This document shows, one piece after another, positions 19,528-29,881 of a DNA stretch of 64,000 nt; positions within the stretch are counted from its first letter, which is position 1, and every line of letters starts with the position of its first letter. Source of the DNA: Psychrobacter glacincola (GTDB lineage: Bacteria > Pseudomonadota > Gammaproteobacteria > Pseudomonadales > Moraxellaceae). Location: contig NZ_CAJGZH010000003.1 of the NCBI RefSeq assembly GCF_904846075.1, positions 1 through 64,000 of the forward strand. The letters are read 5' to 3'. The position numbers and the translations under genes were made by a program. Under the pieces are notes generated by a model. It was not told where the DNA came from. It worked only from the letters and a program-made list of their open reading frames with translations, and did not search any database.

Positions 19528-20622
19528 TTATGGCTTGATAGCAATTTTTAGTACGCCGTCACGCTGATGCATGAACAAGTCATAGGCCTCTACAATATCA
19601 TCCAAGGCATAGGTATGCGTCACCATCTCTGATAAATCTACTCGACCCGACTCGATGACATTCATCAATCGGCGCATACGCTCTTTACCTCCTGGGCAGA
19701 GAGCCGTTCTTATCGTATGATCGCCAAGACCAGAGGCGAAATGAGCCATTGGAATGACTAAATCTTCAGAATACACACCCAAACTTGAGAGTGTACCGCC
19801 TGGTTTTAATATTTTGAGACATTGCTCAAACGTAGACTGTAAACCTAACCCCTCGATACTGCTATCCACCCCGCGACCACCAGTGATTTTCATGATCTCA
19901 TCAACCACGTCAATTTCTGTGAAGTTTAGAGTAATATCTGCTCCCAGTTTCTTTGCCATGGCCAAACGGTCATTATTGCCATCGACAGCGATAATCAGTG
20001 ACGCGCCTTTAATCCTTGCCCCAGCAGTCGCGCATAAACCGATAGGGCCTTGTGCAAATATAGCAACCACATCACCAATCTGAATATTGGCGTTTTCTGC
20101 GCCTTTGAAGCCTGTCGACATAATGTCAGGGCACATCAGCACTTGCTCATCCGTCAGTCCATCTGGCACTGGACATAGATTGGCCTGCGCATCTGGCACT
20201 AGCACATACTCTGCTTGCGTACCGTCAATGTGATTACCAAAACGCCAGCCGCCTGTGGCTTTATAACCGTGACAAGAACATCTACCATCTGCATCAAGAT
20301 AGCCACCGTCTTGTGAAGGGAAACCATCTTGACTGGCATAGGAGGTAAACGTTGGGCAAATGGCGCCAGCAACGACTCGCTGCCCTTCTTCATAGCCCAT
20401 GACTGCGCTACCAAGCTTTTCAATGATACCTACTGGCTCGTGACCAATGGTTAAGCCTTTTGCAACGGCATACTCACCTTTAAAGATATGGATATCAGTA
20501 CCACAAATGGTCGTGGTGGTAATTTTTATCAAGGCATCATTAGGGCCGACATCAGGGATTTTTTTATCTACAATTTCGATTTTACCTGGTTCAATAAATA
20601 TCAGTGACTTCATCATGCTCAT
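19528..20622 (-). CDS. zinc-dependent NAD(P) alcohol dehydrogenase
   Basis: 364 aa, medium-chain dehydrogenase family. N-terminal GroES-like domain with catalytic zinc ligands Cys 40 (TICGTDIHIFKGE) and His 61-Glu 62 (GHEPVG). A lobe with a long insert holding Cys residues (GRCSCHGYK) stands where the structural zinc is expected. The Rossmann fold contains a GPIGLCATAGARIKGA nucleotide loop. The sequence resembles bacterial secondary alcohol dehydrogenases (Clostridium/Thermoanaerobacter type). The start at 20622 has AGGAGTGTG seven bases upstream. Substrate and cofactor preference not determined. Monocistronic. Confidence 0.88.
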   Translation of the reverse strand: MSMMKSLIFIEPGKIEIVDKKIPDVGPNDALIKITTTTICGTDIHIFKGEYAVAKGLTIGHEPVGIIEKLGSAVMGYEEGQRVVAGAICPTFTSYASQDGFPSQDGGYLDADGRCSCHGYKATGGWRFGNHIDGTQAEYVLVPDAQANLCPVPDGLTDEQVLMCPDIMSTGFKGAENANIQIGDVVAIFAQGPIGLCATAGARIKGASLIIAVDGNNDRLAMAKKLGADITLNFTEIDVVDEIMKITGGRGVDSSIEGLGLQSTFEQCLKILKPGGTLSSLGVYSEDLVIPMAHFASGLGDHTIRTALCPGGKERMRRLMNVIESGRVDLSEMVTHTYALDDIVEAYDLFMHQRDGVLKIAIKP

Positions 20623-20825
20623 TTCACACTCCTTGTTTTATAATCATTTACTCAGCTGGTATGAACTTTAGTGACATCTATATTTATCTTACGCCATATA
20701 AATAGTAATTTAAAGTGAAATCCATTCTTTAATAAAGGGATTGGTGATTTTCTCTTGTTCGATATTAAAACTGTAGTATCAAACTTCTCATGAAAATTGT
20801 ACGTGAGCCTTATTAAGAGTAGATA

Positions 20826-20857
20826 AAAAAGCTAATAGATTAAAAAGCTAATAGATG
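20826..20857. repeat. tandem 16-bp duplication
   Basis: Two adjacent copies of AAAAAGCTAATAGATT/G, followed by a weaker third (AAAAGCCTATAGG). It lies just after the 3' end of the NRDE gene. Probably a local slippage duplication. Confidence 0.7.
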
Positions 20858-20870
20858 AAAAGCCTATAGG

Positions 20871-21767
20871 CTACTTATGACTATCATGCCGACATTCTTT
20901 ATAATTATCATACTGACACTCTCGGCTTACTAATCTAGCAATCTCATCCACTGCTGAATCTGCCAACTGAGAATGACATTTCAGGGTTAAAATGCTTTGG
21001 GTACGTGTCGCATAAGTGGGCAAATTATTTTGCGTATGATTAAAAGCGACAGGCTCTATATAAATAGAAGACAGAATCTGCTCAATCTCGACAGCCACTC
21101 CAGTCTCTGGCAGCTTATCCACTGGGGCTTGCGTATTATCAGACAATACCGCAAAGGCAGCTTCTTGCCAGTACTCAGGTTCGCTATTCTGAGCGATTAG
21201 TGGCAATACTTCTTGCCGCAGCCTACCTCGCAGCTTTTCAGTTTTAAACCAGCTGTCCTCAGGCTGACCATTGGAGATGACATGCAGTCCTGCATATAGT
21301 GGCATAGGAGCATGACCACGATTATTGACAATAACGGCTTGTGTCATATCACCAATAATGAGATTGAACCCAGCATAGTTTTGCAAACTAATCTGCCGTG
21401 CAAACTCCATCGGGCTTATATCACTGGTTAAGAAATCCGTGACTAGCGCCCCGCGTGAGCACTCATCAGAGCTTGCCTGCACGCCATCGCGAAAATTCAA
21501 TACCGCAGCCCAACGTCCGTTTTGCTGATAATACTCTTTAGGCGCTTGATAACTGTATTGATGACTACCTTGATGATTGGCTTGGTGGGGCTGTTGATGA
21601 ATACCTAACCAAGTACCGCCACTTTGTACATCGCGTCCTGCAAAAACAGGCTTATCTTCCCATTGATGTAGCGGCTCTGTCGGACGCTGCAAAAACTCAT
21701 CGCGATTGGACAATAACACCAAAGGCAGCTCATCAAACAGTTGCCAAGCGATGGCGACAATACACAT
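20871..21767 (-). CDS. NRDE/TANGO2 family protein
   Basis: 298 aa. Begins MCIVAIAW with the family's Cys 2 and the SNRDEF motif (residues 20-25), then GRDVQSGGTWLG and later regions (LNFRDG, ARGALVTDFL, NLIIGD) typical of NRDE (DUF833/TANGO2) proteins, recently linked to haem or lipid handling. A Gln/His-rich stretch of about 27 residues (57-83) sits where most members have a short loop. A good AGGAG precedes the ATG. Single gene; function unproven. Confidence 0.82.
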   Translation of the reverse strand: MCIVAIAWQLFDELPLVLLSNRDEFLQRPTEPLHQWEDKPVFAGRDVQSGGTWLGIHQQPHQANHQGSHQYSYQAPKEYYQQNGRWAAVLNFRDGVQASSDECSRGALVTDFLTSDISPMEFARQISLQNYAGFNLIIGDMTQAVIVNNRGHAPMPLYAGLHVISNGQPEDSWFKTEKLRGRLRQEVLPLIAQNSEPEYWQEAAFAVLSDNTQAPVDKLPETGVAVEIEQILSSIYIEPVAFNHTQNNLPTYATRTQSILTLKCHSQLADSAVDEIARLVSRECQYDNYKECRHDSHK

Positions 21768-21844
21768 AAGACTCCTAATTTTACTAAAAATATGCTTAAC
21801 AAACAGCCAAGCTTGATTTCGGTTTAACTTAGTTCACTGACAGA

Positions 21845-23476
21845 TTAGTTTAATGATAAGTTTTTGCTAGCAGGATAACTAATCTGAGAGGTCGACTGTA
21901 TGACTTTTGATTGTTTACTTGGTAAATCGAACTCCCACGCAACCATGCCTTTATTGTCATTCCAGTCACGCTCAGTCACTGGCGGTGTATGAGTGACGGT
22001 TACTTTAAGACTATCATCGCGGCTAATCGGCTCACTGCCTAATACTTGTAAATGCATAGGTCGGTTGTGCTGATTGGTAAATTGATACGCTTGTGTTTTA
22101 GTCAAGGTTTGCGTGCGATTGAAAGCGCCTTTATCACCCTGCTTATCTTCATCAGCTATCTGCTTTACGATAGTATTAGGGTCCATACCAAAACCGATAC
22201 CTTGCTCTTTGAGCGCTTGATAATTATAGCGCGCCTGCCCGACATAATTATCATCACGGTATAGCTGTAGCGAACCATCTACCCAAGCTGGTGTCAAGAA
22301 CGGTGCGGATGCATACCAATAGCCAGCTGCCTCCACACTCGGCGTACTACGAATCCATAGCTTGCTACTGCCCGACTGCTCATCAATGACTGTCCGTACG
22401 CGCCTGCCATCGCTTGGAATACTAATACGCTGTGGCAAGCGATATTCGGTAATGCCGTTTTTATTCTGACTGCTAACGGTAAAGCTTGGCAGCGGCGCCA
22501 TGTTAGGTGTCGAGGCACCGTCATAGCTGTCTCTTGCAGATACCACAACAGGCATGTTTTCCGCCATAGGTGGTACAGATATAGTCCGATTTTCTCTATC
22601 TTCTTCATATAAAGAAAAACGCTCTACACGAGGTAATTGGCTGGTGGTGGTTTGATTGGGATTGACAGAGCTTAGCATCAAAGGGACATTGAGCCAGTTT
22701 TCTCCTGTCTGCTGGGCAATAACCGCAGAGGCAATGATATTTAATTGCTTGGTTTCAGTATTCAGCCTTGCTTGATACGTTGGCTCCCAACCCGCGCCGC
22801 GTACTTGATAGTGCAGTTTCACACTGCTTGGTACTCGACTGGCAGTACGTACACTCACTTGAGTCACACTATTTTGAGTGGAAGTCGCGCTGCCTGCCAT
22901 TAGTTGGTTGAGCGCATCTTGTGCACGGGCTTGGCGCTGCTGAATTTCTAGTATACGTTTATTGATACTGACCGCTTGTGTTTCCAGATCGCGCGCATTA
23001 TTGGCAAGCGTGCCATCTGTACTGATTTGCGTGACCTTGGTTAAATTCTGCAAGTAAGCTTTAGCTAAGCGTGCCGCTTCTAACTCAGCATTGATAACTG
23101 CCAAATTATCTTGCTGTGTCTGCACTCTCGCCTCACCTTGATACTGACACTGCGCTGCTTGCTCATCGCTTAAAGTCTCGATACTGACTTCACCAATATT
23201 GATGCCATTTGCTGCTTGTACGCTCACACTGTCTTTATCGATATAAGGGGACAAACAAGAAAAAACCAGTGTCTGCTCACCGCTACCATTGATTGGTAAC
23301 GCACGAGTCACGCTCGCTAAGCCCTGATAAATGGTCACTTGCTCAATACTACTATTCGCTGCCTGAGCAGGAGTCAAAGCTAAAGCCGCTAAGCTAAATA
23401 AACCCAGTGGCGTCAACTGTTTTTTACAAGGTAAAAACTTAGGTAGTATTGCTACTTTTGATAACTTAGCTTGCAT
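21845..23476 (-). CDS. exported DUF4139 domain protein
   Basis: 543 aa from the ATG at 23476 (AAGGA six bases upstream; the ATG two codons earlier is too close to that site). An N-terminal signal peptide (LTPLGLFSLAALALTPAQA, cleavage before AN) sends it to the periplasm. An N-terminal domain (VTIYQGLASVTRAL, like DUF4140) leads to a coiled coil (about 115-200) and then a C-terminal DUF4139 region with beta-rich repeats (SVKLHYQVRGAGWEPTYQARL, LKVTVTHTPPVTERDWNDNKG). Mucoidy-inhibitor-like proteins share this layout. Function unknown. Single gene. Confidence 0.82.
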   Translation of the reverse strand: MQAKLSKVAILPKFLPCKKQLTPLGLFSLAALALTPAQAANSSIEQVTIYQGLASVTRALPINGSGEQTLVFSCLSPYIDKDSVSVQAANGINIGEVSIETLSDEQAAQCQYQGEARVQTQQDNLAVINAELEAARLAKAYLQNLTKVTQISTDGTLANNARDLETQAVSINKRILEIQQRQARAQDALNQLMAGSATSTQNSVTQVSVRTASRVPSSVKLHYQVRGAGWEPTYQARLNTETKQLNIIASAVIAQQTGENWLNVPLMLSSVNPNQTTTSQLPRVERFSLYEEDRENRTISVPPMAENMPVVVSARDSYDGASTPNMAPLPSFTVSSQNKNGITEYRLPQRISIPSDGRRVRTVIDEQSGSSKLWIRSTPSVEAAGYWYASAPFLTPAWVDGSLQLYRDDNYVGQARYNYQALKEQGIGFGMDPNTIVKQIADEDKQGDKGAFNRTQTLTKTQAYQFTNQHNRPMHLQVLGSEPISRDDSLKVTVTHTPPVTERDWNDNKGMVAWEFDLPSKQSKVIQSTSQISYPASKNLSLN

Positions 23477-23753
23477 AATCATTCCTTAAAAATACGGTTA
23501 ATCCATTAATACGGTGCATTAGCGCAAGCGCGCAGTATCTAACGCTTCATTAAATATAATGAGGCAATATTTATGATGGCATTTATTTTCAGCAGCTTTT
23601 TTATATCTTAGCGGTTTTCTGGCTTTCTTTCTAGATGTTACCCGTAGCAGATAAGTTGTTACCATGAGATGAGCCTCACCGTAATTTGGTATGCCTCACT
23701 GGCTATTTTTGCTATTATGAGCAGCATTCTATTACCAAATTTATGATGCCCTT

Positions 23754-24638
23754 ATGATGATACATCCTCAGTACGATCCTGTAGCGCTGTCTTTGGGTCC
23801 AGTAGAAGTGCACTGGTATGGCCTAATGTATTTGTTGGCATTTGCCGCCGCCTTTGGTCTGGCTTGGTATCGCAGCACCAAACGTGACAATTGGAACACT
23901 GACATGGTGTCCGACTTGGTATTTTTTGGCGCACTTGGCGTCATTTTGGGCGGTCGTGTCGGCTATGTATTGTTTTATCAATTCGGTGAATTTTTACAAA
24001 ACCCCGCTTACCTTTTCAAAGTCTGGGAAGGCGGTATGTCTTTCCATGGCGGCATGATTGGTGTCTTACTGGGCATGTTATATTTTGCCCGTAAGTATAA
24101 AAAGACCCCGTTTCAGGTGCTGGACTTTATCGTTCCTTGTGTGCCAACGGGCTTATTATTTGGTCGTATTGGCAATTACATCAATGGCGAGCTATGGGGC
24201 CGCGTCTCTAACGGTGGCTACAACTGGCTTACCTACTTCCCGCAAGCGGCGGCTACTGATATGCAGCAATTGCAAACCAACCCTGAGCTGCAAGAGTTGA
24301 TGCTTGAAGTAAATGGGCAGTATTTGCTACCTCGTCACCCATCACAGCTGTATGAGGCACTTGCCGAAGGGTTGTTATTATTCCTATTCCTATGGTGGTA
24401 TTCATCAAAACCACGCCCACGTATGGCAGCATCGGCAGTATTTTTATTGGGCTATGGCATCAGCCGCTTCATCATTGAGTTTTTCCGCCAACCAGATGCT
24501 GACCAAGGATTTGTATTACTAGGTTGGATGACCAAAGGGCAGATACTCAGCGCTCCCATGATTATTATTGGTTTCATCATGCTGGTATACGCTTACAAAC
24601 GCGGTATCTATGACTGGGGTAAGCAGTCGGCTTATTAA
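23754..24638 (+). CDS. lgt: phosphatidylglycerol-prolipoprotein diacylglyceryl transferase
   Basis: 294 aa, inner-membrane enzyme that attaches diacylglycerol to the lipobox Cys of prolipoproteins. Polytopic (about seven helices), with the catalytic/substrate motifs MSFHGGMIGVLLG and the Lgt signature FGRIGNYINGELWGR, and later HPSQLYEALAEG. Two adjacent ATGs begin the gene; I use the first. Followed by thyA (74-base gap) and folA, a conserved lgt-thyA-folA arrangement. It is required by the two lipoproteins seen earlier in this window. Confidence 0.96.
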   Translation: MMIHPQYDPVALSLGPVEVHWYGLMYLLAFAAAFGLAWYRSTKRDNWNTDMVSDLVFFGALGVILGGRVGYVLFYQFGEFLQNPAYLFKVWEGGMSFHGGMIGVLLGMLYFARKYKKTPFQVLDFIVPCVPTGLLFGRIGNYINGELWGRVSNGGYNWLTYFPQAAATDMQQLQTNPELQELMLEVNGQYLLPRHPSQLYEALAEGLLLFLFLWWYSSKPRPRMAASAVFLLGYGISRFIIEFFRQPDADQGFVLLGWMTKGQILSAPMIIIGFIMLVYAYKRGIYDWGKQSAY

Positions 24639-24712
24639 GCACTAATTCACATCAAGTAGCCTGTTAAAAAACAATACAACTATGCGTTTTAATAGCGTAG
24701 AAGAGCAATTTT

Positions 24713-25603
24713 ATGACCATGAGCAACTCCACTACTAGTAACAACAAACAGCGTAAAAATGAGCAAGCCTATCTAGATTTGCTGCATCTTGTCCTCACTG
24801 AAGGCACTGAAAAAGGCGATCGTACTGGCACTGGTACGCTCAGCCACTTTGGTGCGCAGCTACGTTTTAATTTAGCTGATGGTTTCCCCTTATTAACCAC
24901 CAAAAAAGTCCACTTTAAATCTATCGTCTATGAGCTATTTTGGTTTTTAAGTGGTAGTACGCATGTTGATTATCTACAAGCCAATGGCGTACGCATTTGG
25001 AATGAGTGGTCAACGGCTGAACAGACAGCGCGCTTTAACCGCCCTGCTGGTGATTTAGGCCCTGTCTATGGTCATCAGTGGCGCAATTATGGCGCAAGCC
25101 AGCGTGAAAATGGGAGCTACAATAACGATGGTGTTGATCAAATCACCCAAGTCATTGAGCAAATAAAAACCAATCCCAATTCAAGACGTTTGATTGTGTC
25201 TGGTTGGAATCCCAGTGAAGCAGATCAAGTTGCGCTGCCGCCTTGTCATACGCTATTTCAGTTCTTTGTGTCGGATAATAAACTGTCATGCCAGCTCTAT
25301 CAGCGTTCAGCAGATTTATTTTTAGGTGTGCCATTCAATATTGCCAGTTATGCCTTGCTGACCCATATGGTCGCGCAAGTATGCGGATTAGAAGTGGGCG
25401 AATTTATCTGGACGGGTGGCGATTGCCATATTTATCAAAACCACCGCGAGCAAGTTGAGCTGCAACTGACGCGTGAGCTTTATAAGCTACCAACGCTGAC
25501 GCTTAATCCTGATGTGAAAGATATCTTTGCTTTCAAATACGAAGACATTAGCGTTGATGGTTACGAGTCGCATCCTGCGATTAGGGCAAAGGTTGCAGTC
25601 TAG
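24713..25603 (+). CDS. thyA: thymidylate synthase
   Basis: 296 aa. Converts dUMP and methylene-THF into dTMP and DHF. Catalytic Cys 178 in [10 protein letters not shown], with the arginine motif [12 protein letters not shown] and the dUMP-binding region [21 protein letters not shown]. Longer than E. coli ThyA (264) by a hydrophilic N-terminus of about 15 residues and a short insertion (about residues 129-142). Overlaps functionally with folA just downstream, which recycles the DHF it makes. Confidence 0.97.
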   Translation: MTMSNSTTSNNKQRKNEQAYLDLLHLVLTEGTEKGDRTGTGTLSHFGAQLRFNLADGFPLLTTKKVHFKSIVYELFWFLSGSTHVDYLQANGVRIWNEWSTAEQTARFNRPAGDLGPVYGHQWRNYGASQRENGSYNNDGVDQITQVIEQIKTNPNSRRLIVSGWNPSEADQVALPPCHTLFQFFVSDNKLSCQLYQRSADLFLGVPFNIASYALLTHMVAQVCGLEVGEFIWTGGDCHIYQNHREQVELQLTRELYKLPTLTLNPDVKDIFAFKYEDISVDGYESHPAIRAKVAV

Positions 25604-25679
25604 CCTTTATCTGATTGAAAGTTTTAGATAAATGCAGCAAATGCAAGTAGCATGTTAAAGACAATAAAAAGGATACATT

Positions 25680-26252
25680 ATGAGTTATGCCCACACCGAA
25701 GTTGCCCAAATCGCAGCTATCAGTAGCAACCGCTGTATCGGCAAAGATAATGAGCTGCCGTGGCATATCTCAGCAGATTTGCAGCATTTTAAAAGCATGA
25801 CGACCAAACAAAATGATGGTGCGATTCAAGGTATCGTCATTATGGGTCGTAAGACGTTTGAATCAATGGGCAGCAAGCCTTTACCAAAACGCGTGAGCTT
25901 CATCATCAGCACCCAGCTAGATTATGCCGAACAAAAAGGTTTGGTCGGCAAAAGCAATGCTTATGTGGTGCATAATTTAGATGATGCATTAACGCAAGCA
26001 GCAAGTCTGGCACATGGTGCGCATCTTGATACGATTTGGGTGATTGGCGGCGAGCGCGTGTTTAGCGATGCGTTGATGTATACCGATCGCATTGAGCTGA
26101 CCCACGTCGATACTGAGATTACGGATGGCGATGCCTTTTATCCTGAATTGCCAAATGAGTTCGAAGTGGCAGAAGAATCTGAGAAAATGCACGATGAAAA
26201 AAGTGACTTAGACTTTAAATTTGTGACTTATAGAAGAAAAAGCGCTGAATAG
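25680..26252 (+). CDS. folA: dihydrofolate reductase
   Basis: 190 aa. Reduces dihydrofolate with NADPH and is the trimethoprim target. Active-site segment SSNRCIGKDNELPWHISADL, NADPH-binding GIVIMGRKTFESMG and the later GG motif (TIWVIGGERVFSDAL). It is about 30 residues longer than E. coli DHFR, the extra length lying in loops and the charged C-terminus. Follows thyA by 76 bases, with an AAAAGG ribosome binding site, and is closed by a strong terminator. Confidence 0.95.
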   Translation: MSYAHTEVAQIAAISSNRCIGKDNELPWHISADLQHFKSMTTKQNDGAIQGIVIMGRKTFESMGSKPLPKRVSFIISTQLDYAEQKGLVGKSNAYVVHNLDDALTQAASLAHGAHLDTIWVIGGERVFSDALMYTDRIELTHVDTEITDGDAFYPELPNEFEVAEESEKMHDEKSDLDFKFVTYRRKSAE

Positions 26253-26275
26253 TAGTAAATTTTCAAACAAAATAT

Positions 26276-26320
26276 AAGAAGAGGCTGTCCTAGATAATTC
26301 TAAGACAGCCTCTTCTTTAT
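26276..26320. terminator. bidirectional terminator between folA and uvrC
   Basis: AAGAAGAGGCTGTC and GACAGCCTCTTCTT form a perfect 14-bp stem, with further partial pairing inside the loop and a T-rich tail on the plus strand. It serves the convergent folA and uvrC. Confidence 0.92.
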
Positions 26321-26368
26321 TTTCAAACTTTATTATCAGAAACCTACATTTGGCGAACATTGCCTAAA

Positions 26369-28213
26369 TTATTCATGCAGCACTTTATAAACCGTTTTCG
26401 CGAGTATTGGACCAATACCTTGCACGCCTGCCAATTCTTGCTGCGATGCACCGAGCAATTGTTGCAATCCGCCAAAATGATTGAGCAAATCACGACGGCG
26501 CTTTTCACCCAGCCCCGGAATCACCTCTAATACTGACGATGAACGGCGCTTATCGCGCTTCTTACGGTGCGCCGTAATCGCAAAGCGATGTGCCTCATCG
26601 CGAATATGCATCAGTAAATGCAGCGCCTTGCTATCCATGGGCAAATCAAGCGGCTCATGATCGATAAAATGCAGCACCTCAAGCCCAGCCTTACGTCCTT
26701 CACCTTTTGCCACGCTAATCAGCAAAGTATCACCAAGAATACCTAACTCGGTCAGCACTTCTTTAGCGATGCCAAGCTGCCCTTTACCACCATCAATCAG
26801 CAACAAATCAGGCAATGGCTGCTTCTTATAACGCCGTGTCAGCACTTGTTTCATTGCGGCATAATCATCACCACCGACAATGTCATGAATCGCATATTGG
26901 CGATAATCACGGCGACGCGAGCCACCTTGGTCAAAGACTACGCAGCTACCAATGGTCGCCTCGCCCATCGTATGGGAGATATCAAAACACTCTATGCGAT
27001 CAATGGTTCGATCAGTGACGTCCGCTAAGACATCTTTTAGCGCCCCGAAGCGCGCATTCAGCTCTAAATAATCACCAAGTTTGGTTTTTAGCGCGTTATT
27101 GGTATTGAGTTTGGCTAAATCTAACCATTCGGCACGGTGCTCACGGACACTGGTTTTGATCACGACTTTACTACCAAAATGGCTCGCTAGCGCTTCACTG
27201 ACCGCCACCTGATCCGGTAACTCATGACTCAGCATTATTTCGGGTGGCAAGTCATCCGTTACCTGAAAATAAAATGAGGTAATAAATGCTGATAAATTAT
27301 CAGCAAGAGACTCGCTACTATCAACGTCAGGGAAGTAATTCTTACCGCCCAACACACGACCGCCACGTACGGTCAAGACGTTGATACAAGTCATGCCTGC
27401 TTGACTGGCAATAGCAATCACATCCGCCTCGCCTTGCACAGTATAAACAGCTTGCTTAGCTTGTACTTCACGCAGCATAGACAGCTGATCGCGATAAAAC
27501 ACTGCCTTTTCAAAATCTAATTCTTCAGCAGAAGCTTCCATTCTTTCAATCAAAGCGCTATGAATATCGCTAGAGTCGCCTTTTAGGAAACGAATGGTAT
27601 TATTGACGTCTTCTGCATATTCTTCGGCCGATACCAAGCCCACACAGGGCGCACGGCAACGCTTAATCTGATACTCAAGACAAGGACGCTTACGTTGCTT
27701 AAAAAAGGTATTGGTACATTGGCGCATTTGAAACATTTTCTGCATCAGCACCAGTGTCTCTTTGGCGGCATGAGCAGAGGGGAAAGGACCGAAAAAGCGC
27801 CCTTTCTGGTGATTGCCTTTACCACGCCCATACGCCAGACGCGGATAAGGTTTATCTGCTGAGATAAACACATAGAGGTAAGATTTATCATCACGCAACA
27901 GCACATTATAAGGTGGACGATATTCTTTAATCAAGTTTTGCTCGAGCAATAACGCTTCGGTCTCACTACGGGTAATAATGGTTTCAATATTATGTATCCG
28001 TGCCACTAGCGCCCGTGTTTTTGGATGGTCAATGGTTTTAGCAAAGTAGCTATTCACACGACTCTTGAGTGATTTAGCTTTGCCAACATATAAGATATCA
28101 CCGTTTTTTCCCAGCATCTTATACACGCCTGGCAAATTTGGTAGGCGCTGGATTAAATGCTTAAGACGGGCTTTCTTGTCATCGACAGGACTCGATTCTG
28201 AGACATTGACCAT
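26369..28213 (-). CDS. uvrC: excinuclease ABC subunit C
   Basis: 614 aa, nuclease of nucleotide excision repair that makes both incisions with UvrB. N-terminal GIY-YIG domain ([22 protein letters not shown]), then a Cys-rich region ([21 protein letters not shown]), the UVR motif (about 205-240, [18 protein letters not shown]) that contacts UvrB, the RNase H-like endonuclease ([31 protein letters not shown]) and C-terminal helix-hairpin-helix repeats ([32 protein letters not shown]). Complete and of normal length. Single gene. Confidence 0.97.
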   Translation of the reverse strand: MVNVSESSPVDDKKARLKHLIQRLPNLPGVYKMLGKNGDILYVGKAKSLKSRVNSYFAKTIDHPKTRALVARIHNIETIITRSETEALLLEQNLIKEYRPPYNVLLRDDKSYLYVFISADKPYPRLAYGRGKGNHQKGRFFGPFPSAHAAKETLVLMQKMFQMRQCTNTFFKQRKRPCLEYQIKRCRAPCVGLVSAEEYAEDVNNTIRFLKGDSSDIHSALIERMEASAEELDFEKAVFYRDQLSMLREVQAKQAVYTVQGEADVIAIASQAGMTCINVLTVRGGRVLGGKNYFPDVDSSESLADNLSAFITSFYFQVTDDLPPEIMLSHELPDQVAVSEALASHFGSKVVIKTSVREHRAEWLDLAKLNTNNALKTKLGDYLELNARFGALKDVLADVTDRTIDRIECFDISHTMGEATIGSCVVFDQGGSRRRDYRQYAIHDIVGGDDYAAMKQVLTRRYKKQPLPDLLLIDGGKGQLGIAKEVLTELGILGDTLLISVAKGEGRKAGLEVLHFIDHEPLDLPMDSKALHLLMHIRDEAHRFAITAHRKKRDKRRSSSVLEVIPGLGEKRRRDLLNHFGGLQQLLGASQQELAGVQGIGPILAKTVYKVLHE

Positions 28214-28305
28214 AGAATTTTTTGCTCTTAAAAGTCTTGTAATACTGCTAGTTATGGGGCGGGAGTCATTGTTTTACAAGCCAATTATTATCATAGCATC
28301 ACCCA

Positions 28306-28335
28306 TAAAAAAGCCAGCACCGAGGCTGACTTTTT
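28306..28335 (-). terminator. terminator of the DUF3360-type gene
   Basis: Stem AAAAAGTCAGC / GCTGGCTTTTTT (minus strand reading, one T-G pair) followed by T-rich sequence, about 20 bases after the stop of the gene at 28355-29881 and before uvrC. Confidence 0.8.
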
Positions 28336-28354
28336 ATAGGTAAGCAAGATGCCA

Positions 28355-29881
28355 TTAATGGCGGAAGTTAGCCATCAATGCCGGAATACCCGGTAGCATA
28401 CCGACAATAGCCATCACACCTGTCAATACCACAAACATAATACCCGGTATGATCCAGCGGCTCATTTTAGTTAAATTAGCACTGCGTTCTTTCGAGCCAA
28501 TCAAGCCTAAGTTATCAAGCAACAACGTGAGTGACCAACCAAAGGCAGGATTTACAAGCGCTGAAGCAAACACCACAATCGCAGCAGACTGAGTGGTTTT
28601 ACCTTCACGAGTCATTTCCATACCAGCTTCAAGCAGTGGAATAAACACACCAACGATTAAGGCCACACACATCACTGGCTGCCAAATAGCCAAATCCATT
28701 GGATAGCCCCAAACCCCTGCGATAATACAAAACAATGCCGTCAATAAGGCACCAGCAGGAATCGGACGTTTGGCAATCGCTGCTGGGACAATATACGTGC
28801 CCCACGATGAAGCAAAGTTAGCACCGCCCAATACAGAGCCGACGACCTGACGAAACGAAGCGCTGGTCATTGTGTCATCGATATCCATGAGTACCTTTTC
28901 AGTACGTTTAGGATAGCTGATTTTTTGAAAGACCTGATGGCCTAAAAAATCTGGTGACCACATCGCAACCGCCAAAATAGCAAACGGCAGTACGACAATG
29001 AAGCTTTCAACCGTAGGTAATCCTAACATCCAACCCGTGTTTTCTCCCCACCAATACATTGGATTCATATTTGGTAAGCCTGGTGCAGTTTTGAACTCAA
29101 ATGGTGCACCCAATGCAAATGCAAGTCCGCCACCTAAGACACAGCTTAGCGGAACCGCAAGCCAGCGTTTTTGCCAATGCTCAAGTAATGCATATAACAG
29201 GATAGTAGCCAAAATAATAAAAAAGGCAATATGCGACATGCCAATACCTTCTGCCCAAGCGAAGAGGTTTTTGACCTGTGAGGTGGTACCGATAAACCCT
29301 AAGTAAATCAAGAGACCACCGCACACGCCTTTACTGGTCAAGTTTGCCAGCAGACTGCCCCCTTTACTGATTGCCAATAGCAAGCCGAAGGCACCGATGA
29401 GCAGACCAAATGCCATCGGGTGACCACCAGCGGCTACCACAATAGGAATAAGCGGAATAAGGGGGCCGTGAGTACCTGCAAGGTTGGCTGTCGGGAGTAG
29501 AAACCCTGAAAATAAGATGATAAAGAATGAAACGATTAATAGCTCATAACGAACGTTTTCTAAAACAAACGCATCGCCCAAACCAAGTGGACCTGCAAAT
29601 GTTGCAGCAATCGCACCCACCATAACCACTTTACCAATCGTTGCCGCCATTGCAGGAATAGTATCTTCATACTCAAAGCGATAATCACGAAACGGCAAAT
29701 TGGGACGCCAACGTTTTGGCTGCATGATTTGTAATTCATGATTTAGATAAGCGTCACGACTGTCAAAGCTTGCGCTTGGTTTGTGTAAATCAAGGTAGCT
29801 ACCTGATGGCTCGCTGTCGTAATTAGATGGATTTGATGACTGCTGATTAGACCCTGAAGAAGGGATCTGAGTGTTACTCAT
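28355..29881 (-). CDS. polytopic membrane protein, DUF3360 type
   Basis: 508 aa from the ATG at 29881 (AAGGAAATGTG upstream; a GTG one codon earlier is less likely). A hydrophilic N-terminus of about 75 residues (with LQIMQPKRWRPNLPFRDYRF) precedes 11-13 hydrophobic segments, with the charged loop GHQVFQKISYPKRTEKVLMD and the motif GTHGPLIPLIPIVVAAGGHP. The sequence fits the DUF3360 family of putative transporters in marine gammaproteobacteria. The fold may be related to the SLC26/xanthine-uracil group, which is inference. Substrate unknown. Single gene with its own terminator. Confidence 0.75.
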   Translation of the reverse strand: MSNTQIPSSGSNQQSSNPSNYDSEPSGSYLDLHKPSASFDSRDAYLNHELQIMQPKRWRPNLPFRDYRFEYEDTIPAMAATIGKVVMVGAIAATFAGPLGLGDAFVLENVRYELLIVSFFIILFSGFLLPTANLAGTHGPLIPLIPIVVAAGGHPMAFGLLIGAFGLLLAISKGGSLLANLTSKGVCGGLLIYLGFIGTTSQVKNLFAWAEGIGMSHIAFFIILATILLYALLEHWQKRWLAVPLSCVLGGGLAFALGAPFEFKTAPGLPNMNPMYWWGENTGWMLGLPTVESFIVVLPFAILAVAMWSPDFLGHQVFQKISYPKRTEKVLMDIDDTMTSASFRQVVGSVLGGANFASSWGTYIVPAAIAKRPIPAGALLTALFCIIAGVWGYPMDLAIWQPVMCVALIVGVFIPLLEAGMEMTREGKTTQSAAIVVFASALVNPAFGWSLTLLLDNLGLIGSKERSANLTKMSRWIIPGIMFVVLTGVMAIVGMLPGIPALMANFRH

